Origin: JAUVPB01 sp965223695
GTDB taxonomy: Bacteria; Actinomycetota; Thermoleophilia; Gaiellales; Gaiellaceae
Assembly: GCA_965223695.1 (NCBI GenBank)
Contig: CBDCXJ010000030.1
Coordinates: forward strand, 38,261 to 102,260
Direction of reading: 5' to 3'
Length of the DNA: 64,000 nt
Position numbers and translations under genes: made by a program
Shown here: positions 16,392-25,508 of the stretch, piece by piece
How the letters are laid out: the number at the start of each line of letters is the position of its first letter
Position numbering within the stretch: the first letter of the stretch is position 1
The notes under the pieces: generated by a model
The model's input: the letters and a program-made list of their open reading frames with translations, nothing else
Databases searched by the model: none
What the model was told of the DNA's origin: nothing

Positions 16392-17573
16392 ATGAGTGCG
16401 AGCCCAGAAGTCGCCGAGCGCACACGCGTCGCATTCGAGCGCGGGACGCCCGATCGGGTTCCCATTCATTGCTGGCTCGGGCTGCCGCTGATCAAGGAGC
16501 TCAAGCCAGAGGACAAGAGCATCCTGGATCTGTTCGAGTTGTGGATCGACGATCCGATGGGCTCGATCGTGCAGATGCAAGAAGACCTCGGGCTCGACCC
16601 GATGATCACCACCTATAGCCAGATGATTGGCGAGCTCGAGATCTGGGCCCGCATGCTCTTCCCGCGACCGTTCGAGACCGACACGTGGGTCGAGACCTTC
16701 GAGGAGTCAGATCGCGGCGACGATTGGCGCGGGCATACGCACTCCATCCGCACGCCCGACGGAGATCTCGACTACTCCTACCGAACCGACGACGGCTTCG
16801 GCACTTCCTGCCACGATTTTCTGCTCAAGGGAGACGAGCCCGAGAAGAAGTTGCCGGCCATTCGCCACTATCCGTCCGCCGATCTGTACGACATGTCGGT
16901 GCTCAGCTCGATGGTCGAGAAGGTCGGCGACAGCGCCTGGTGGCTTCACCATGTTCCTGGGCCGTGGGACATGGCCGCCGAGATTCGCGGCTTCGTCGAT
17001 CTCTCGATGGACGTCTACGACCGGCCCGAGTTCGTGCACGAACTCATGCGCTTTTGCACTGACTGGCTGAAGGTCCTCTACCGTCGCTTTGGCGAGACCG
17101 GCATCCATTCGATCTCGATGGACGAGACCTGGGTCGGCGCGGGCGTCTCGCCCGAGCACTTTCGGGAGTTCATGCAGCCCTATGAGGCCGAGTGCGTGGA
17201 AGCAGCGCACGACGCCGGCTACTTCGTCAGCTTCCACATATGCGGGCGAGCAAAGCTCCTGCTCGAGGACGTGGCCGACACGAACCCGGACGCGCTCGAG
17301 ACACTCACGTCGTCCCGCTCGTCGGGAGACGTCGACCTCGCCGACGCCAAGCGGCGCATCGGCGACCGCACTTGCCTCTTCGGCGGCTTCAACGAGCATC
17401 TGCTCCACGAGACGGACGAGAAGGGCGTGCGAGAGGAAGTCGAGCGTTGTCTCGACGCCGCGATGGACGGCGGCGGCTACATCCTCCGATCAACCGGCCA
17501 GATCTTTCATTCCAAACCCGGCTTGATCGAGGTCATGTGCGAGACGGCGCGTGACCTCGGCCGGTACAACTGA
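16392..17573 (+). CDS. URO-D family corrinoid-dependent methyltransferase (methyltransferase I-like)
   Basis: A 393-residue protein of the uroporphyrinogen decarboxylase superfamily, which also holds MtaA, MtbA, CmuA and the substrate methyltransferases of O-demethylases. True heme-pathway HemE is unlikely given the context. The zinc-type motif His-X-Cys is present as SFHICGRAKLLL with His282 and Cys284. The third ligand cysteine usually found near the C-terminus is not visible; that region reads RSTGQIFHSKPG. It is followed by a convergent operon encoding a corrinoid protein and its activator, which supports methyl transfer to cobalamin. It lies 12 bp after hyuB copy B and may be co-transcribed with it. 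Confidence 0.78.
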   Translation: MSASPEVAERTRVAFERGTPDRVPIHCWLGLPLIKELKPEDKSILDLFELWIDDPMGSIVQMQEDLGLDPMITTYSQMIGELEIWARMLFPRPFETDTWVETFEESDRGDDWRGHTHSIRTPDGDLDYSYRTDDGFGTSCHDFLLKGDEPEKKLPAIRHYPSADLYDMSVLSSMVEKVGDSAWWLHHVPGPWDMAAEIRGFVDLSMDVYDRPEFVHELMRFCTDWLKVLYRRFGETGIHSISMDETWVGAGVSPEHFREFMQPYEAECVEAAHDAGYFVSFHICGRAKLLLEDVADTNPDALETLTSSRSSGDVDLADAKRRIGDRTCLFGGFNEHLLHETDEKGVREEVERCLDAAMDGGGYILRSTGQIFHSKPGLIEVMCETARDLGRYN

Positions 17574-17612
17574 GCGAGCGCCGCGGGGCGCCCCGGCCGG
17601 CACTACGGCGCG

Positions 17613-19517
17613 CTACGCAGGGAAGGCGAGCTGCTCCAGGAAACGGTCATTGAAGTCGGCGCGGTCTGACAACTCGACGTAGTCGACCTCGTCGAGCATC
17701 GCCGTCGCTGCGTGCCGCTCCTGGATCGAGAGGAGCGCCATTTTCGCGCCCTCGCCGGCCACGTTGCCGGCCGGCACGATGCGCGCGAGCGGCAGCCGCG
17801 GCACAAGCCCGATGCGCACCGCACTCGCCGGGGAGAGATACGAGCCAAACGAGCCGGCGAGCAGCACCTGCCGGATATCGGCGGTTTCGATGCCGAGCTC
17901 CTCCACGAGCAGGCTCCAGCCGGTTGCAATCGAGGCCTTTGCGAACTGGAGCTCGCGGATGTCGCGCTGGGACAGGTAGACAGAGCCTGGGGGGTCAGCG
18001 CGCGGATCACCTGCTCCGTCCGGGCCGTTCCAGTGCAAGACGAACGCTCGCTCCTCGCTCTCGAGCGTGACGAGCCGGCACGAGAGCAGAGGGAAGCGCT
18101 CGGCCGCCATCTTGTCGTCTACGAAGCGGCCCGAGCCGTCGATCATTCCGACGCGCACGAGCTCTGCAACGGCATCAACGAGCCCCGATCCGCAGAGGCC
18201 GAGCGGCTCGACGTCGCCGATCACATCCAACGCGAGGCCGTCGTCACCCACGCGCACCGACTCGATGGCGCCGGGCGCAGCGCGCATGCCACACTTGATT
18301 TGCGCCGCTTCGAAAGCGGGTCCTGCCGGCGCCGCGGTACAGACGATCTGTTCGCTGGAGCCCAGCGCAATCTCGCAGTTCGTGCCCACATCGATGAACA
18401 GGCGCAAGCGGCGATCTCGCGTCATGCCGGTCGCGAGCAGCCCGGCGACGATGTCCCCACCCACGTAGGCGCCCAGCGACGGGAAGATCGTTGCGCGAGC
18501 GCGCGGGTGCAGCTCGAGGCCCAGCTCTGAGGCCGGCAGCTCGGGGTAGATGCGCGTCGCAGCAATGAACGGAGCCACGCCCACCGGCTCGGCGTCGATC
18601 CCGAGCGCGAGTTGCGTCATCGTCACGTTCCCGGCCAGGGCCGCCTCGTACACGTTGCTCGGGTCGAGCTCGGCGTCCGCGCACACCTCCTGGGCGAGCT
18701 CCTGCAACGTTTGTCGCGCCAGCTCGCACAGTCGCTCGAGGGCCTTCTCGTCGAGCATGGTGGCCGAGATTCTCGAGATCACGTCCGCACCGAACGGCTG
18801 CTGATGATTCAGCTTCGAGGCGACCGCAACCGGCGTGCCTGAGCGAAGGTCGAGCAAGGTCGCAACCGCGGTCGTCGTGCCGAGATCGAAGGCGATCGCA
18901 TGAAGCGAACCGGTGGTGTCGCCCGGCTCGACATCGATCAGGGTCTCGTCGACGATCACCGCGGTGACGCAAAACGATGAGTCGCGTAACACGCGGGGCA
19001 GTCGACGCAGCAGGCCTGCGCTGACGTGAAGCTCGAGGTCGTCCATCGCATCGCCTAGCCGCTCCAGGTCGGTGCGCTGATCATCGAGGGCTGGCTCGGC
19101 GAGCTCGACGTAGCGCTTCTGCAGCGCCGGTCGGAGAATGACCTGGCGCCCGACGCCCACGGTCGCCGCTTTCGGACGCGTCTCGAGCGGCGGCACCTCG
19201 ATGATGAGGTCGCTCCCCGCGACGGCGCGGCAAGCAAGGCGCCAGCCGGCTGCGAGCTCGTCGCCGCCGTAGGCGCCCGCATCGAGGTCGGTCGGCGGGC
19301 TGACGCCCTCAACGATGCGCACCCGACACTTCTTGCAGGTGCCGTGGCCGCCACAGGTCGAGTCGATCGCGACGCCGTTCCAGGAGGCTGCGTCGAATAC
19401 GGTCACGCCGGGCGGTACCCGGACCGCGGTGCCGTCGGGCTCGAAGCGAAGGGCAACGCGGCCGTGGGGCTCGGGCGGGCCCTCGCATGGCTCCGTCGGC
19501 TCGGCGGGCAGGCTCAC
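17613..19517 (-). CDS. ASKHA-type reductive activator of corrinoid proteins (RACo-like, DUF4445)
   Basis: A 634-residue protein. A 2Fe-2S ferredoxin-like domain at the N-terminus carries Cys55, Cys61, Cys64 and Cys96 (STCGGHGTCKKCRVR, LACRAVAG). A linker follows to about residue 200, then an ASKHA ATP-binding part with HAIAFDLGTTTAVATLLD, ALAGNVTMTQLALG, FIDVGTNCEIALG and VLLAGSFGSYLSPASAV. This is the architecture of RACo and RamA-like activators that reduce accidentally oxidised Co(II) corrinoid back to Co(I) using ATP. It lies downstream of the corrinoid protein gene, 11 bp away, in an operon headed by an IclR regulator. Confidence 0.9.
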   Translation of the reverse strand: MSLPAEPTEPCEGPPEPHGRVALRFEPDGTAVRVPPGVTVFDAASWNGVAIDSTCGGHGTCKKCRVRIVEGVSPPTDLDAGAYGGDELAAGWRLACRAVAGSDLIIEVPPLETRPKAATVGVGRQVILRPALQKRYVELAEPALDDQRTDLERLGDAMDDLELHVSAGLLRRLPRVLRDSSFCVTAVIVDETLIDVEPGDTTGSLHAIAFDLGTTTAVATLLDLRSGTPVAVASKLNHQQPFGADVISRISATMLDEKALERLCELARQTLQELAQEVCADAELDPSNVYEAALAGNVTMTQLALGIDAEPVGVAPFIAATRIYPELPASELGLELHPRARATIFPSLGAYVGGDIVAGLLATGMTRDRRLRLFIDVGTNCEIALGSSEQIVCTAAPAGPAFEAAQIKCGMRAAPGAIESVRVGDDGLALDVIGDVEPLGLCGSGLVDAVAELVRVGMIDGSGRFVDDKMAAERFPLLSCRLVTLESEERAFVLHWNGPDGAGDPRADPPGSVYLSQRDIRELQFAKASIATGWSLLVEELGIETADIRQVLLAGSFGSYLSPASAVRIGLVPRLPLARIVPAGNVAGEGAKMALLSIQERHAATAMLDEVDYVELSDRADFNDRFLEQLAFPA

Positions 19518-19528
19518 GATCTCGGTCG

Positions 19529-20194
19529 TCAGGCGGGCGCAGCCGCCCGGCGCCGCTCGAGTAGCTCCCTCGCCAGCCTCGTTGCGCCGACCGCCTCGGA
19601 GGCGTAGCCATCCGCGCCGACTGCGTCGGCGTAGTCCTGCGTGACCGGTGCGCCGCCAACCATCACGATCACCTGATCTCGCAGTCCAGCCTTTTCGATC
19701 GCCTCGATGTTTACCTTGAACATCGGCATCGTCGTTGTGAGGAAGGCTGAGAATCCGACGATGTCGGGCTCGTGCTCCTCGATCGCCTCGATGAACGTCT
19801 CGGGTGCCACCTGTACACCAATGTCGATGACCTTGAAGCCTGCGCCCTCGAGCATGATGTCAACGAGGTTCTTGCCGATGTCGTGCACGTCACCCTTGAC
19901 GGTGCCCATCAGGAAGGTGCCCACGGACTCGCTTCCGGTGTCGGCAAGCAACGGTCGCAGTAGCTCGAGCGCTCCGGTCATCGCTCGTCCGGCGATCAGC
20001 ATCTCCGGGACGAAGAAGTCGCCGCGCTCGAAGCGCGCGCCGACCTCCTCGAGCGCGGGAATGAGCGCCTCGAACAGCATCGTCTCGGGCCCGATCTCGA
20101 GCTCGATTCCCTGCTCGGTCAGCGATACGACTTCGGGCTTGTTGCCCGCAAGAGTGTGGTCGTACAGGCCCTGGAGGATCTCGTCAGCGCTCAT
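19529..20194 (-). CDS. Corrinoid (methyl-B12) carrier protein
   Basis: A 221-residue protein with the two domains of methyltransferase corrinoid carriers. A helical cap domain (about residues 1-85, with ALIPALEEVGARFERGDFFVPEML) precedes a Rossmann-type B12 domain. The lower cobalt ligand motif Asp-X-His-X-X-Gly is GDVHDIGKNLVD, with Asp102, His104 and Gly107. Later elements VQVAPETFIEAIEEHEPDIVG and VMVGGAPVTQDYADAVGADGY complete the B12 pocket. It overlaps the upstream IclR gene by 4 bp and precedes the reductive activator, so all three are co-expressed. Confidence 0.93.
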   Translation of the reverse strand: MSADEILQGLYDHTLAGNKPEVVSLTEQGIELEIGPETMLFEALIPALEEVGARFERGDFFVPEMLIAGRAMTGALELLRPLLADTGSESVGTFLMGTVKGDVHDIGKNLVDIMLEGAGFKVIDIGVQVAPETFIEAIEEHEPDIVGFSAFLTTTMPMFKVNIEAIEKAGLRDQVIVMVGGAPVTQDYADAVGADGYASEAVGATRLARELLERRRAAAPA

Positions 20195-20973
20195 CTGGCT
20201 GCTACTCCTCGGTCAGCATGGATGCGAACGTGGTCGCTCAGGTCGTTGGCGGTCTTGACAACCTGCACCGAGAGCTCGGCGAGGCGCCGGCGTGTGGTAC
20301 GCGCTGTCGGCGCCGAGGCAGAGATGGCGGCGATCACGGTCTTGCGTGAGCCGCGAACAGGCGCCGCGGTCGAGCAAAGGCCGGCCTCGAGCTCCTCCCA
20401 GGTCGTCCCATAGCCGGCGTCCCTGACGCGTTCGAGCTCTTCCCGCAGATCGTCCATGTTGGTGAGCGTTCGGGGCCCGAGTTTTGCAAGTCGGCCAAAC
20501 GGTGGCTGTGACGCGCCGAAAGCCATGAACACCTTGCCCAGCGCAGAGGCGTGGGACGGGATCCGCCGGCCAACCCAGTTGCCTGCGCCGAGAGGATGGT
20601 CACTGTCCACCTGGGCGATGCGGGCGACGCCGCCCGGCGTCGGGATCGCGATGCTCGCCGTCTCGCCCGTTGCTCGGCCCAGATCAACGAGAAACGGCCA
20701 GGCAAGCGTGGCGAGGTCGCCGACGCTCGCGTCGCGCCGCGCATACTCGACGAGCACGGGGCCGGGGCGGAATCCTCCGCCGACCTGTCGTTGTGCGAGC
20801 CCGTTTCGTTCGAGAGCGCGGAGCACTCGAGCGGCGGTCGATTTCGGCAGCGAGGTGTCCTCCATGACGCCTGAGAGCGTCACGACCTCGTCCGTCTCGA
20901 CGAGTCTGACGAGGATGCGGGCGGCACGATCGACCGCGCGCGCGCCTGTCTCGGCCGTTGGCATGAGTGCCAT
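20191..20973 (-). CDS. IclR-family transcriptional regulator
   Basis: A 260-residue protein. The N-terminal winged helix-turn-helix contains DTSLPKSTAARVLRALERNG near residue 38. The C-terminal effector-binding domain runs from about 75 to 255 with IPTPGGVARIAQVDSDHPLG and ASALGKVFMAFG. Starts are possible at 20973 (MALM) or 20964; a longer reading frame upstream overlaps the divergent gene and looks spurious. It heads the corrinoid protein and activator operon and faces a short-chain dehydrogenase gene across only 48 bp. It therefore probably controls both directions in response to a substrate or product of the pathway. Confidence 0.88.
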   Translation of the reverse strand: MALMPTAETGARAVDRAARILVRLVETDEVVTLSGVMEDTSLPKSTAARVLRALERNGLAQRQVGGGFRPGPVLVEYARRDASVGDLATLAWPFLVDLGRATGETASIAIPTPGGVARIAQVDSDHPLGAGNWVGRRIPSHASALGKVFMAFGASQPPFGRLAKLGPRTLTNMDDLREELERVRDAGYGTTWEELEAGLCSTAAPVRGSRKTVIAAISASAPTARTTRRRLAELSVQVVKTANDLSDHVRIHADRGVAAR

Positions 20974-21021
20974 AGTATGGCACCAGGAAACGGGGACTAG
21001 GGGATTCGGAGGCGTAGTCAG

Positions 21022-21786
21022 GTGAAGGCGCTCGAGGGGAAGGTCGCGGTCGTGACTGGCGCCGGTCAGGGCATCGGCGAGGCTATTGCCCACCGGTTCG
21101 CGACAGAAGGCGCAATCGTGGTCGCTGCACATCGAACGGTGGAGAGCGGCGAGCGGCTCGTCGAGTCGATTCGCTCCGCTGGAGGTGACGCGACGTTTAT
21201 CGCGACCGATGTCACAATCGCAGAAGACGTCGCACGGCTTGCGCGCGAAAGCAAGCGTCAGTTTGGCAGCGTCGATGTGCTCTGCAACAACGCGGGAGTC
21301 GGGCTCATCCGCTCAGTCATCGAGTCGACCGAGGAGGAGTACGACTACGTCATGGACGTCAACGTCCGGGGTGTCTTCCTCTGCTGCAAGCACGTCATCC
21401 CGGCCATGCTCGAACAGGAAAGCGGCAGCGTGATCAATATGGCCTCGGTCGCGAGCTTCGTCGGCTTTCCGCGCGACGCCGCCTACTGTGCTTCGAAGGG
21501 GGCGTTGCTGATGCTGACCCGCCAGCTGGCAGTGGACTACTCGCAGGGCGGCGTTCGGGTCAACGCGATCTGTCCAGGCTTCATCGACACTCCTCAGCTG
21601 CAGTACTACGTCGCCGAGCAAGACGATCCCGACGCGGCTCTCGCCGAAGTCGCTTCTCTTCATCCGATCGGCCGAGTGGGGCAGCCGGACGAAGTGGCTG
21701 CTGCGGCCGTATTCCTGGCCAGCGACGAATCCTCGTTCATAACGGGTGCGTCGATAGCCGTCGACGGTGGTCTGCTCACGCAATAG
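21022..21786 (+). CDS. Short-chain dehydrogenase/reductase
   Basis: A 254-residue classical SDR. The cofactor motif TGAGQGIGEAIAHRF is at residues 12-26, NNAGVGLIRSV near 90, the active-site serine in INMASVASFVG and the catalytic YCASKGALLML (Tyr-X-X-X-Lys) near 154. The C-terminal GASIAVDGGLLTQ is typical of the FabG-like group. The start is GTG; the closeness of the divergent IclR gene leaves no room for a longer N-terminus. It is followed 11 bp later by an RraA-like gene. The substrate is probably a hydroxy or keto acid, which is inference from context. Confidence 0.9.
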   Translation: MKALEGKVAVVTGAGQGIGEAIAHRFATEGAIVVAAHRTVESGERLVESIRSAGGDATFIATDVTIAEDVARLARESKRQFGSVDVLCNNAGVGLIRSVIESTEEEYDYVMDVNVRGVFLCCKHVIPAMLEQESGSVINMASVASFVGFPRDAAYCASKGALLMLTRQLAVDYSQGGVRVNAICPGFIDTPQLQYYVAEQDDPDAALAEVASLHPIGRVGQPDEVAAAAVFLASDESSFITGASIAVDGGLLTQ

Positions 21787-21797
21787 CTGGTCGAGGA

Positions 21798-22487
21798 GTG
21801 ACCACGCGAAGTCGAATGGACGAGTTCATCGAGCAACTCAACACGATCGACAGCCCAACGCTGGCGAACGCCATCGAGCTGCTCGAGGTGCGCGACCGGA
21901 CGGACGGGTACGCAGACCTGAGCCTCCGCTGCCTCCTGCCGGAGCTCGGGACGATGGTCGGCTACGCGTTGACCGTGACGATGGACACGACGACGCCCGG
22001 GCCGCCGCCGACCGACAAGCGAGTGCTGCAACTCTGGCGCGCCGTTGAGGCCGCGCCGCGACCGTCCGTGCTGGTGTTTCAGGAGGTGGGGCCCCGTCCG
22101 GAGATCGGCTGCCACGGCGGTGACGTGATGGCGACCATCGCGCGTCGGCTCGGGTGTGTGGGGATGGTGTCCGACTCAGGCTTACGCGACATCGACGAGA
22201 TACTCGAGCTCGGGCTCGCCCTGTTCGGCCGCGGCGTCGTGGTCTCACATGGGAACTTCGCTGTGCGCGACGTCGGCGTTTCGGTGGAGGTCGCTGGGCT
22301 TCGGATCGAGCCGGGCGACCTGCTGCACGGCGACGTCAACGGTCTCGTCGTCGTGCCACCCGAGCTGCGCGGCCGCCTGAACGAGGTCGTCGAGCGCATT
22401 CGTTCCGCCGAGAACGCAACCAAGGACGGTGTCCACGGCGCCGACACGTTCGGGCCCGACGAGATCGACGCGCTGTTCGGTCCCTAG
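21798..22487 (+). CDS. RraA-like / HMG aldolase family protein
   Basis: A 229-residue member of the family that contains RNase E inhibitor RraA and the 4-hydroxy-4-methyl-2-oxoglutarate aldolases. The recognisable core is GDVMATIARRLGCVGMVSDS followed by GLRDIDEI, where the Arg-Asp pair matches the metal and substrate site of the aldolases. The start may be GTG at 21798 or ATG at 21816; the latter begins exactly at MDEFIEQLNTIDSPTLANAI, which resembles family N-termini. It lies behind an SDR gene. Aldolase or oxaloacetate decarboxylase-type chemistry on a keto acid is more likely than RNase inhibition in this catabolic setting. Confidence 0.8.
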   Translation: MTTRSRMDEFIEQLNTIDSPTLANAIELLEVRDRTDGYADLSLRCLLPELGTMVGYALTVTMDTTTPGPPPTDKRVLQLWRAVEAAPRPSVLVFQEVGPRPEIGCHGGDVMATIARRLGCVGMVSDSGLRDIDEILELGLALFGRGVVVSHGNFAVRDVGVSVEVAGLRIEPGDLLHGDVNGLVVVPPELRGRLNEVVERIRSAENATKDGVHGADTFGPDEIDALFGP

Positions 22488-22780
22488 CCTGTCGGCTCGC
22501 CCGGCGCGTCGCGTGCCCTGACCGGTTCCCACTCGGCTTCGAGCTCACGTAGCACGTTGTCGAGCACCGCCTGAGCGTCGCCCTCCCGCTCGCGCTCATC
22601 CGACCATTCCCACTGCTCGAGGTAGTCGTCGCTGCCGGCGAGCCCCTCGCTCATGGCGACGCGATCGATCTCGTGCTGGAACCACTCGGGGAGCGGTGCG
22701 CTCAGCGGCCGCGATCCCTCGTCGGTCACCTTCACCTGCGCAGGAATGCCCCGCCACGAAAGGATGCGATAGCTGGCCAT
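22484..22780 (-). CDS. Small 'virulence factor' family (PF13769-like) protein
   Basis: A 98-residue protein starting MASYRILSWRGIPAQVKVTD, with EWFQHEIDRVAMSEG and a tryptophan-acidic segment EQWEWSDERE. This pattern matches my memory of the small domain labelled virulence factor (PF13769), whose name carries no real functional information. It is the last gene of the corrinoid methyl-transfer operon, 2 bp after the methyltransferase II gene. I recall similar small genes beside corrinoid and tetrahydrofolate methyltransferase genes in other bacteria, which would imply an accessory role in methyl transfer. No catalytic residues are recognisable. Confidence 0.7.
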   Translation of the reverse strand: MASYRILSWRGIPAQVKVTDEGSRPLSAPLPEWFQHEIDRVAMSEGLAGSDDYLEQWEWSDEREREGDAQAVLDNVLRELEAEWEPVRARDAPGEPTG

Positions 22781-22782
22781 AG

Positions 22783-23829
22783 CTAGGCGCTCGCCTCCTC
22801 GAGCTCGCCTGCTCGGTAGGCCTTCAGGTAGTTGCGGCAATGCTCGTCGGCGCCGGTGAGGACGTCGAGCGCGAGCTGGAAGGGCCTCGTCGATCGATCG
22901 GGAGCGAGAACGGCGTCGGGCGGGCTTGCGATCGGATCGATGATGCCGCTGTCGGCGCCCGCATCCACGGCGAGCAGGATGAAGACGTCGTTGAGGAGCC
23001 GCCGATGCGGCAGGCCGAAGCTGACGTTGCTCATCCCGCCGGTCACCCTGACCTCTGGCCCAAGCGTCTCTCTGAGCTCGCGGATTGCGTCGAGGCACTG
23101 GTTGACGAACTGCCCGTCGACTGAGATCGGGAAGACGAGCGGGTCGATGTAGATGCGCTCGAGCGGAATCCCACGCGACCTGGCGTGCTCCACCATGGTG
23201 GTTGCATTGGTGACACGCTCAGCGGCGCCGTCGGGCATGCCCGAATCGCCTGCCGCTGTCACGATCACGTGACATTCGCTCTCGCTGGCCAGGTCGAGCG
23301 CATCGAGGCGCTCGAGCGATGCCGAGTTCAGCATCGGCGTGGGACCGCGACCCTCGAGTGCCTCGAAGCCGGCTCCGATGATCGCGAGGTTGGACGAATC
23401 GATCGAGAGTGGGACCGGCGAGACCGGGGCGAGCAGCTCGACTAGCCAGCGCATCGCCGCTTTCTGCGTGTCGAGTTTCGGCGAGATCTCGTCGACGTTG
23501 ACGTCGAGGAAGCATGCTCCAGCGGCGGCCTGGCGCAGCGCGCCAGTCTGGAGGTACGCGCGCGCGCTCTCGGCGTGGTCGCCGCCCGCGAGCCCGAGCT
23601 CGACAGCAATCTTCACATGCTTGATGCGGTTCTCAAGGTAGGCCTGAGCCTCCTTCTCGGCCTCAGGCACCGGGATCGACCGCGCGTTTCCGTCGGTGTC
23701 CTCGAACACGATCGCCTCGCGCCCCTCGCCGTCCTCACCCGTCCCCGGCCCACCGCGCACCAGCACTCGGGTCGTGTGGATGTTCTCCCCGATGATTGCG
23801 AACTCACGTCCGGCCTTGACCTCGCTCAC
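22783..23829 (-). CDS. Pterin-binding corrinoid:tetrahydrofolate methyltransferase (methyltransferase II-like)
   Basis: A 348-residue protein of the dihydropteroate synthase/MetH-pterin/MtrH barrel family. Diagnostic segments are FAIIGENIHTTR at the start, ACFLDVNVDEISP near 130, PLSIDSSNLAIIGAGFEAL near 165, TPMLNSASLE, and VRVTGGMSNVSFGLPHRRLL near 270, all typical of methyl-THF:corrinoid methyltransferases. It would move a methyl group between the corrinoid protein at 25825 and tetrahydrofolate. Its start overlaps the activator stop by 4 bp, so it is translated with the rest of the operon. A biosynthetic FolP is unlikely given the N-terminus and context. Confidence 0.88.
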   Translation of the reverse strand: MSEVKAGREFAIIGENIHTTRVLVRGGPGTGEDGEGREAIVFEDTDGNARSIPVPEAEKEAQAYLENRIKHVKIAVELGLAGGDHAESARAYLQTGALRQAAAGACFLDVNVDEISPKLDTQKAAMRWLVELLAPVSPVPLSIDSSNLAIIGAGFEALEGRGPTPMLNSASLERLDALDLASESECHVIVTAAGDSGMPDGAAERVTNATTMVEHARSRGIPLERIYIDPLVFPISVDGQFVNQCLDAIRELRETLGPEVRVTGGMSNVSFGLPHRRLLNDVFILLAVDAGADSGIIDPIASPPDAVLAPDRSTRPFQLALDVLTGADEHCRNYLKAYRAGELEEASA

Positions 23830-25469
23830 GCCGTGTCCCCCTTCTGTAGGTGTTCGCCGGAGTCACCCAGCTTTGCCGGCATCGGCTTGAGCTGGCATCC
23901 CTCGACGAAGATGTCGAAGAAATCGGGCGTCGTCTCGAGCTCGACGTGCTCGATTCGCCTCACGAGGGCTTCCAGCAACATCCGTGACGTATTCGAGAGC
24001 AGCAAGCGCCGGGCGCCGCGTACTGATGCGTTGCCGACCTTGACGACGCGGTCGGCCGGCACCGGTGGGAGAAAGCCGATCTCGACGGCGTTCTCGACGT
24101 TGACGTAGTTGGCAAAGCCGCCGACCAGGTACATCCGGTCGACGTCGCCCGGGTCGACGCCGAGGTGTCGCATGACGATCCACTGTCCGGCCGTGTTCGC
24201 CGCCTTGGCCTGCGCCAGCGCCGAGGCATCGGCTCTCGAGAACGTGATTCCGGCCTCAGCCTCGACAGTGAGCGACATCGAGCCGTCGGAGAAGACGCCA
24301 AGCGGATTCATGAACTCTGAGCGGCGGAGCTCGGCAAGCAGATCGATCAGGCCCGAGCCGCAGATTCCCTCCGGCGCCGCGTTCCCGATCGTCTCGTATG
24401 CGAACGATCCGTCCCGCTCACGTCTGATCGACTCGATGGCGCCGTCGACTGCCTGCATCCCGTACTCGACGAGGCCGCCCTCGAACGCCGGCCCGGCCGG
24501 GCAGCTCGCGACGACGACGCTGCCGGGCACGGCAAGCGCAACCTCCGTGTTCGTGCCGATGTCGACGACCATCACCGTCTCCTCGGTCCCCTCGTCGACG
24601 CCGAGTGCCACGAGGTCTGCGGCCATGTCGCCGCCGACGTGGCTGGCGACGAGCGGCGCGCCCCAGATCGATGCCTGAGGGTGTGACCGAAAGCCGAGCT
24701 CATGTGCGCGGGCCTCGAGCGCCGTTGTCTCGCGCGTTCCATTCAGCAACTCGTGCTCGGTCAGCGACTTGTACGGACGCGCGCCGATCGACGCCACGTC
24801 GAGCCCGAAGAACAGGTCGCGCATCGTCGAGTTCCCGACGACCACGGCCTCGTATACCTCGCGCCGATCAATCCCATTCGCCGTGTAGAGCTCCTCGAGC
24901 TTGCGGTTGAGCGCTTTGCGCACGGCGCGGCGCAGCTGGCCCGTGCCGTCGTTCTGGTCGTAGCTGATGCGGTTCATGATGTCGCTGCCACCGAAGCGCT
25001 GCGGGTTCTCGAGGGCAGCGACTGCAACGGTGCGTCCGGCGGCGAGGTCAACAAGCTCGGCGACGACGGTCGTCGTTCCGAGATCGACTGCGACGCCGTA
25101 GACGCCTCCCCGCAGCGGCTCGATCAGCTGCTCTCCGTGGTAGACGTCGCCGTCGACAACACGTACCACGGCGTCGGCTGGCTCCGCCGCTTCATCGACG
25201 TAGGGCGTAAGGATCCGCAGGCGCCGGCGCAGGATCGAGAAGTCGATCTGCTCGCCGGGCGCGATCACGGCCGCCTGGCAGGCGAGCCGGTACGGCTCGC
25301 GCAGAAACCCTTCGACGTCGGTCGGCGCGGCAAGGAACTCGGCGCCGCCGGTGATTTCGACGATGCACTCACGGCAGCGCCCCGAGCGCCGGCAGGAAGT
25401 CGGAACCTTGAGCTCGAGCTCGTCCGCGTCGTCGAAGAGCGTCCGACCCGGCCGGCTGCCTACGGTCAT
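23826..25469 (-). CDS. ASKHA-type reductive activator of corrinoid proteins, second copy
   Basis: A 547-residue RACo-like protein, shorter at the N-terminus than the one at 17613. The ferredoxin part keeps Cys26, Cys32, Cys35 and Cys64 (TSCRRSGRCRECIVEI, RLACQAAV). The ASKHA part has YGVAVDLGTTTVVAELVD, VVVGNSTMRDLFFG, MVVDIGTNTEVALAV and MYLVGGFANYVNVENAV. It is expected to re-reduce the corrinoid protein encoded at 25825 using ATP and an external electron donor. The two activators in this window are clearly diverged and each lies near its own corrinoid protein, so they probably serve separate systems. Confidence 0.9.
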   Translation of the reverse strand: MTVGSRPGRTLFDDADELELKVPTSCRRSGRCRECIVEITGGAEFLAAPTDVEGFLREPYRLACQAAVIAPGEQIDFSILRRRLRILTPYVDEAAEPADAVVRVVDGDVYHGEQLIEPLRGGVYGVAVDLGTTTVVAELVDLAAGRTVAVAALENPQRFGGSDIMNRISYDQNDGTGQLRRAVRKALNRKLEELYTANGIDRREVYEAVVVGNSTMRDLFFGLDVASIGARPYKSLTEHELLNGTRETTALEARAHELGFRSHPQASIWGAPLVASHVGGDMAADLVALGVDEGTEETVMVVDIGTNTEVALAVPGSVVVASCPAGPAFEGGLVEYGMQAVDGAIESIRRERDGSFAYETIGNAAPEGICGSGLIDLLAELRRSEFMNPLGVFSDGSMSLTVEAEAGITFSRADASALAQAKAANTAGQWIVMRHLGVDPGDVDRMYLVGGFANYVNVENAVEIGFLPPVPADRVVKVGNASVRGARRLLLSNTSRMLLEALVRRIEHVELETTPDFFDIFVEGCQLKPMPAKLGDSGEHLQKGDTA

Positions 25470-25508
25470 CGCCGGCCGGCGCTCCGAGCGCTCACGTCAC
25501 CCTCCGGC

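Noticed and set aside
16392..17573. HemE, uroporphyrinogen decarboxylase of haem synthesis
   Set aside because: The His-X-Cys motif and neighbouring corrinoid protein and activator genes point to methyl transfer; no other haem biosynthesis gene is present.
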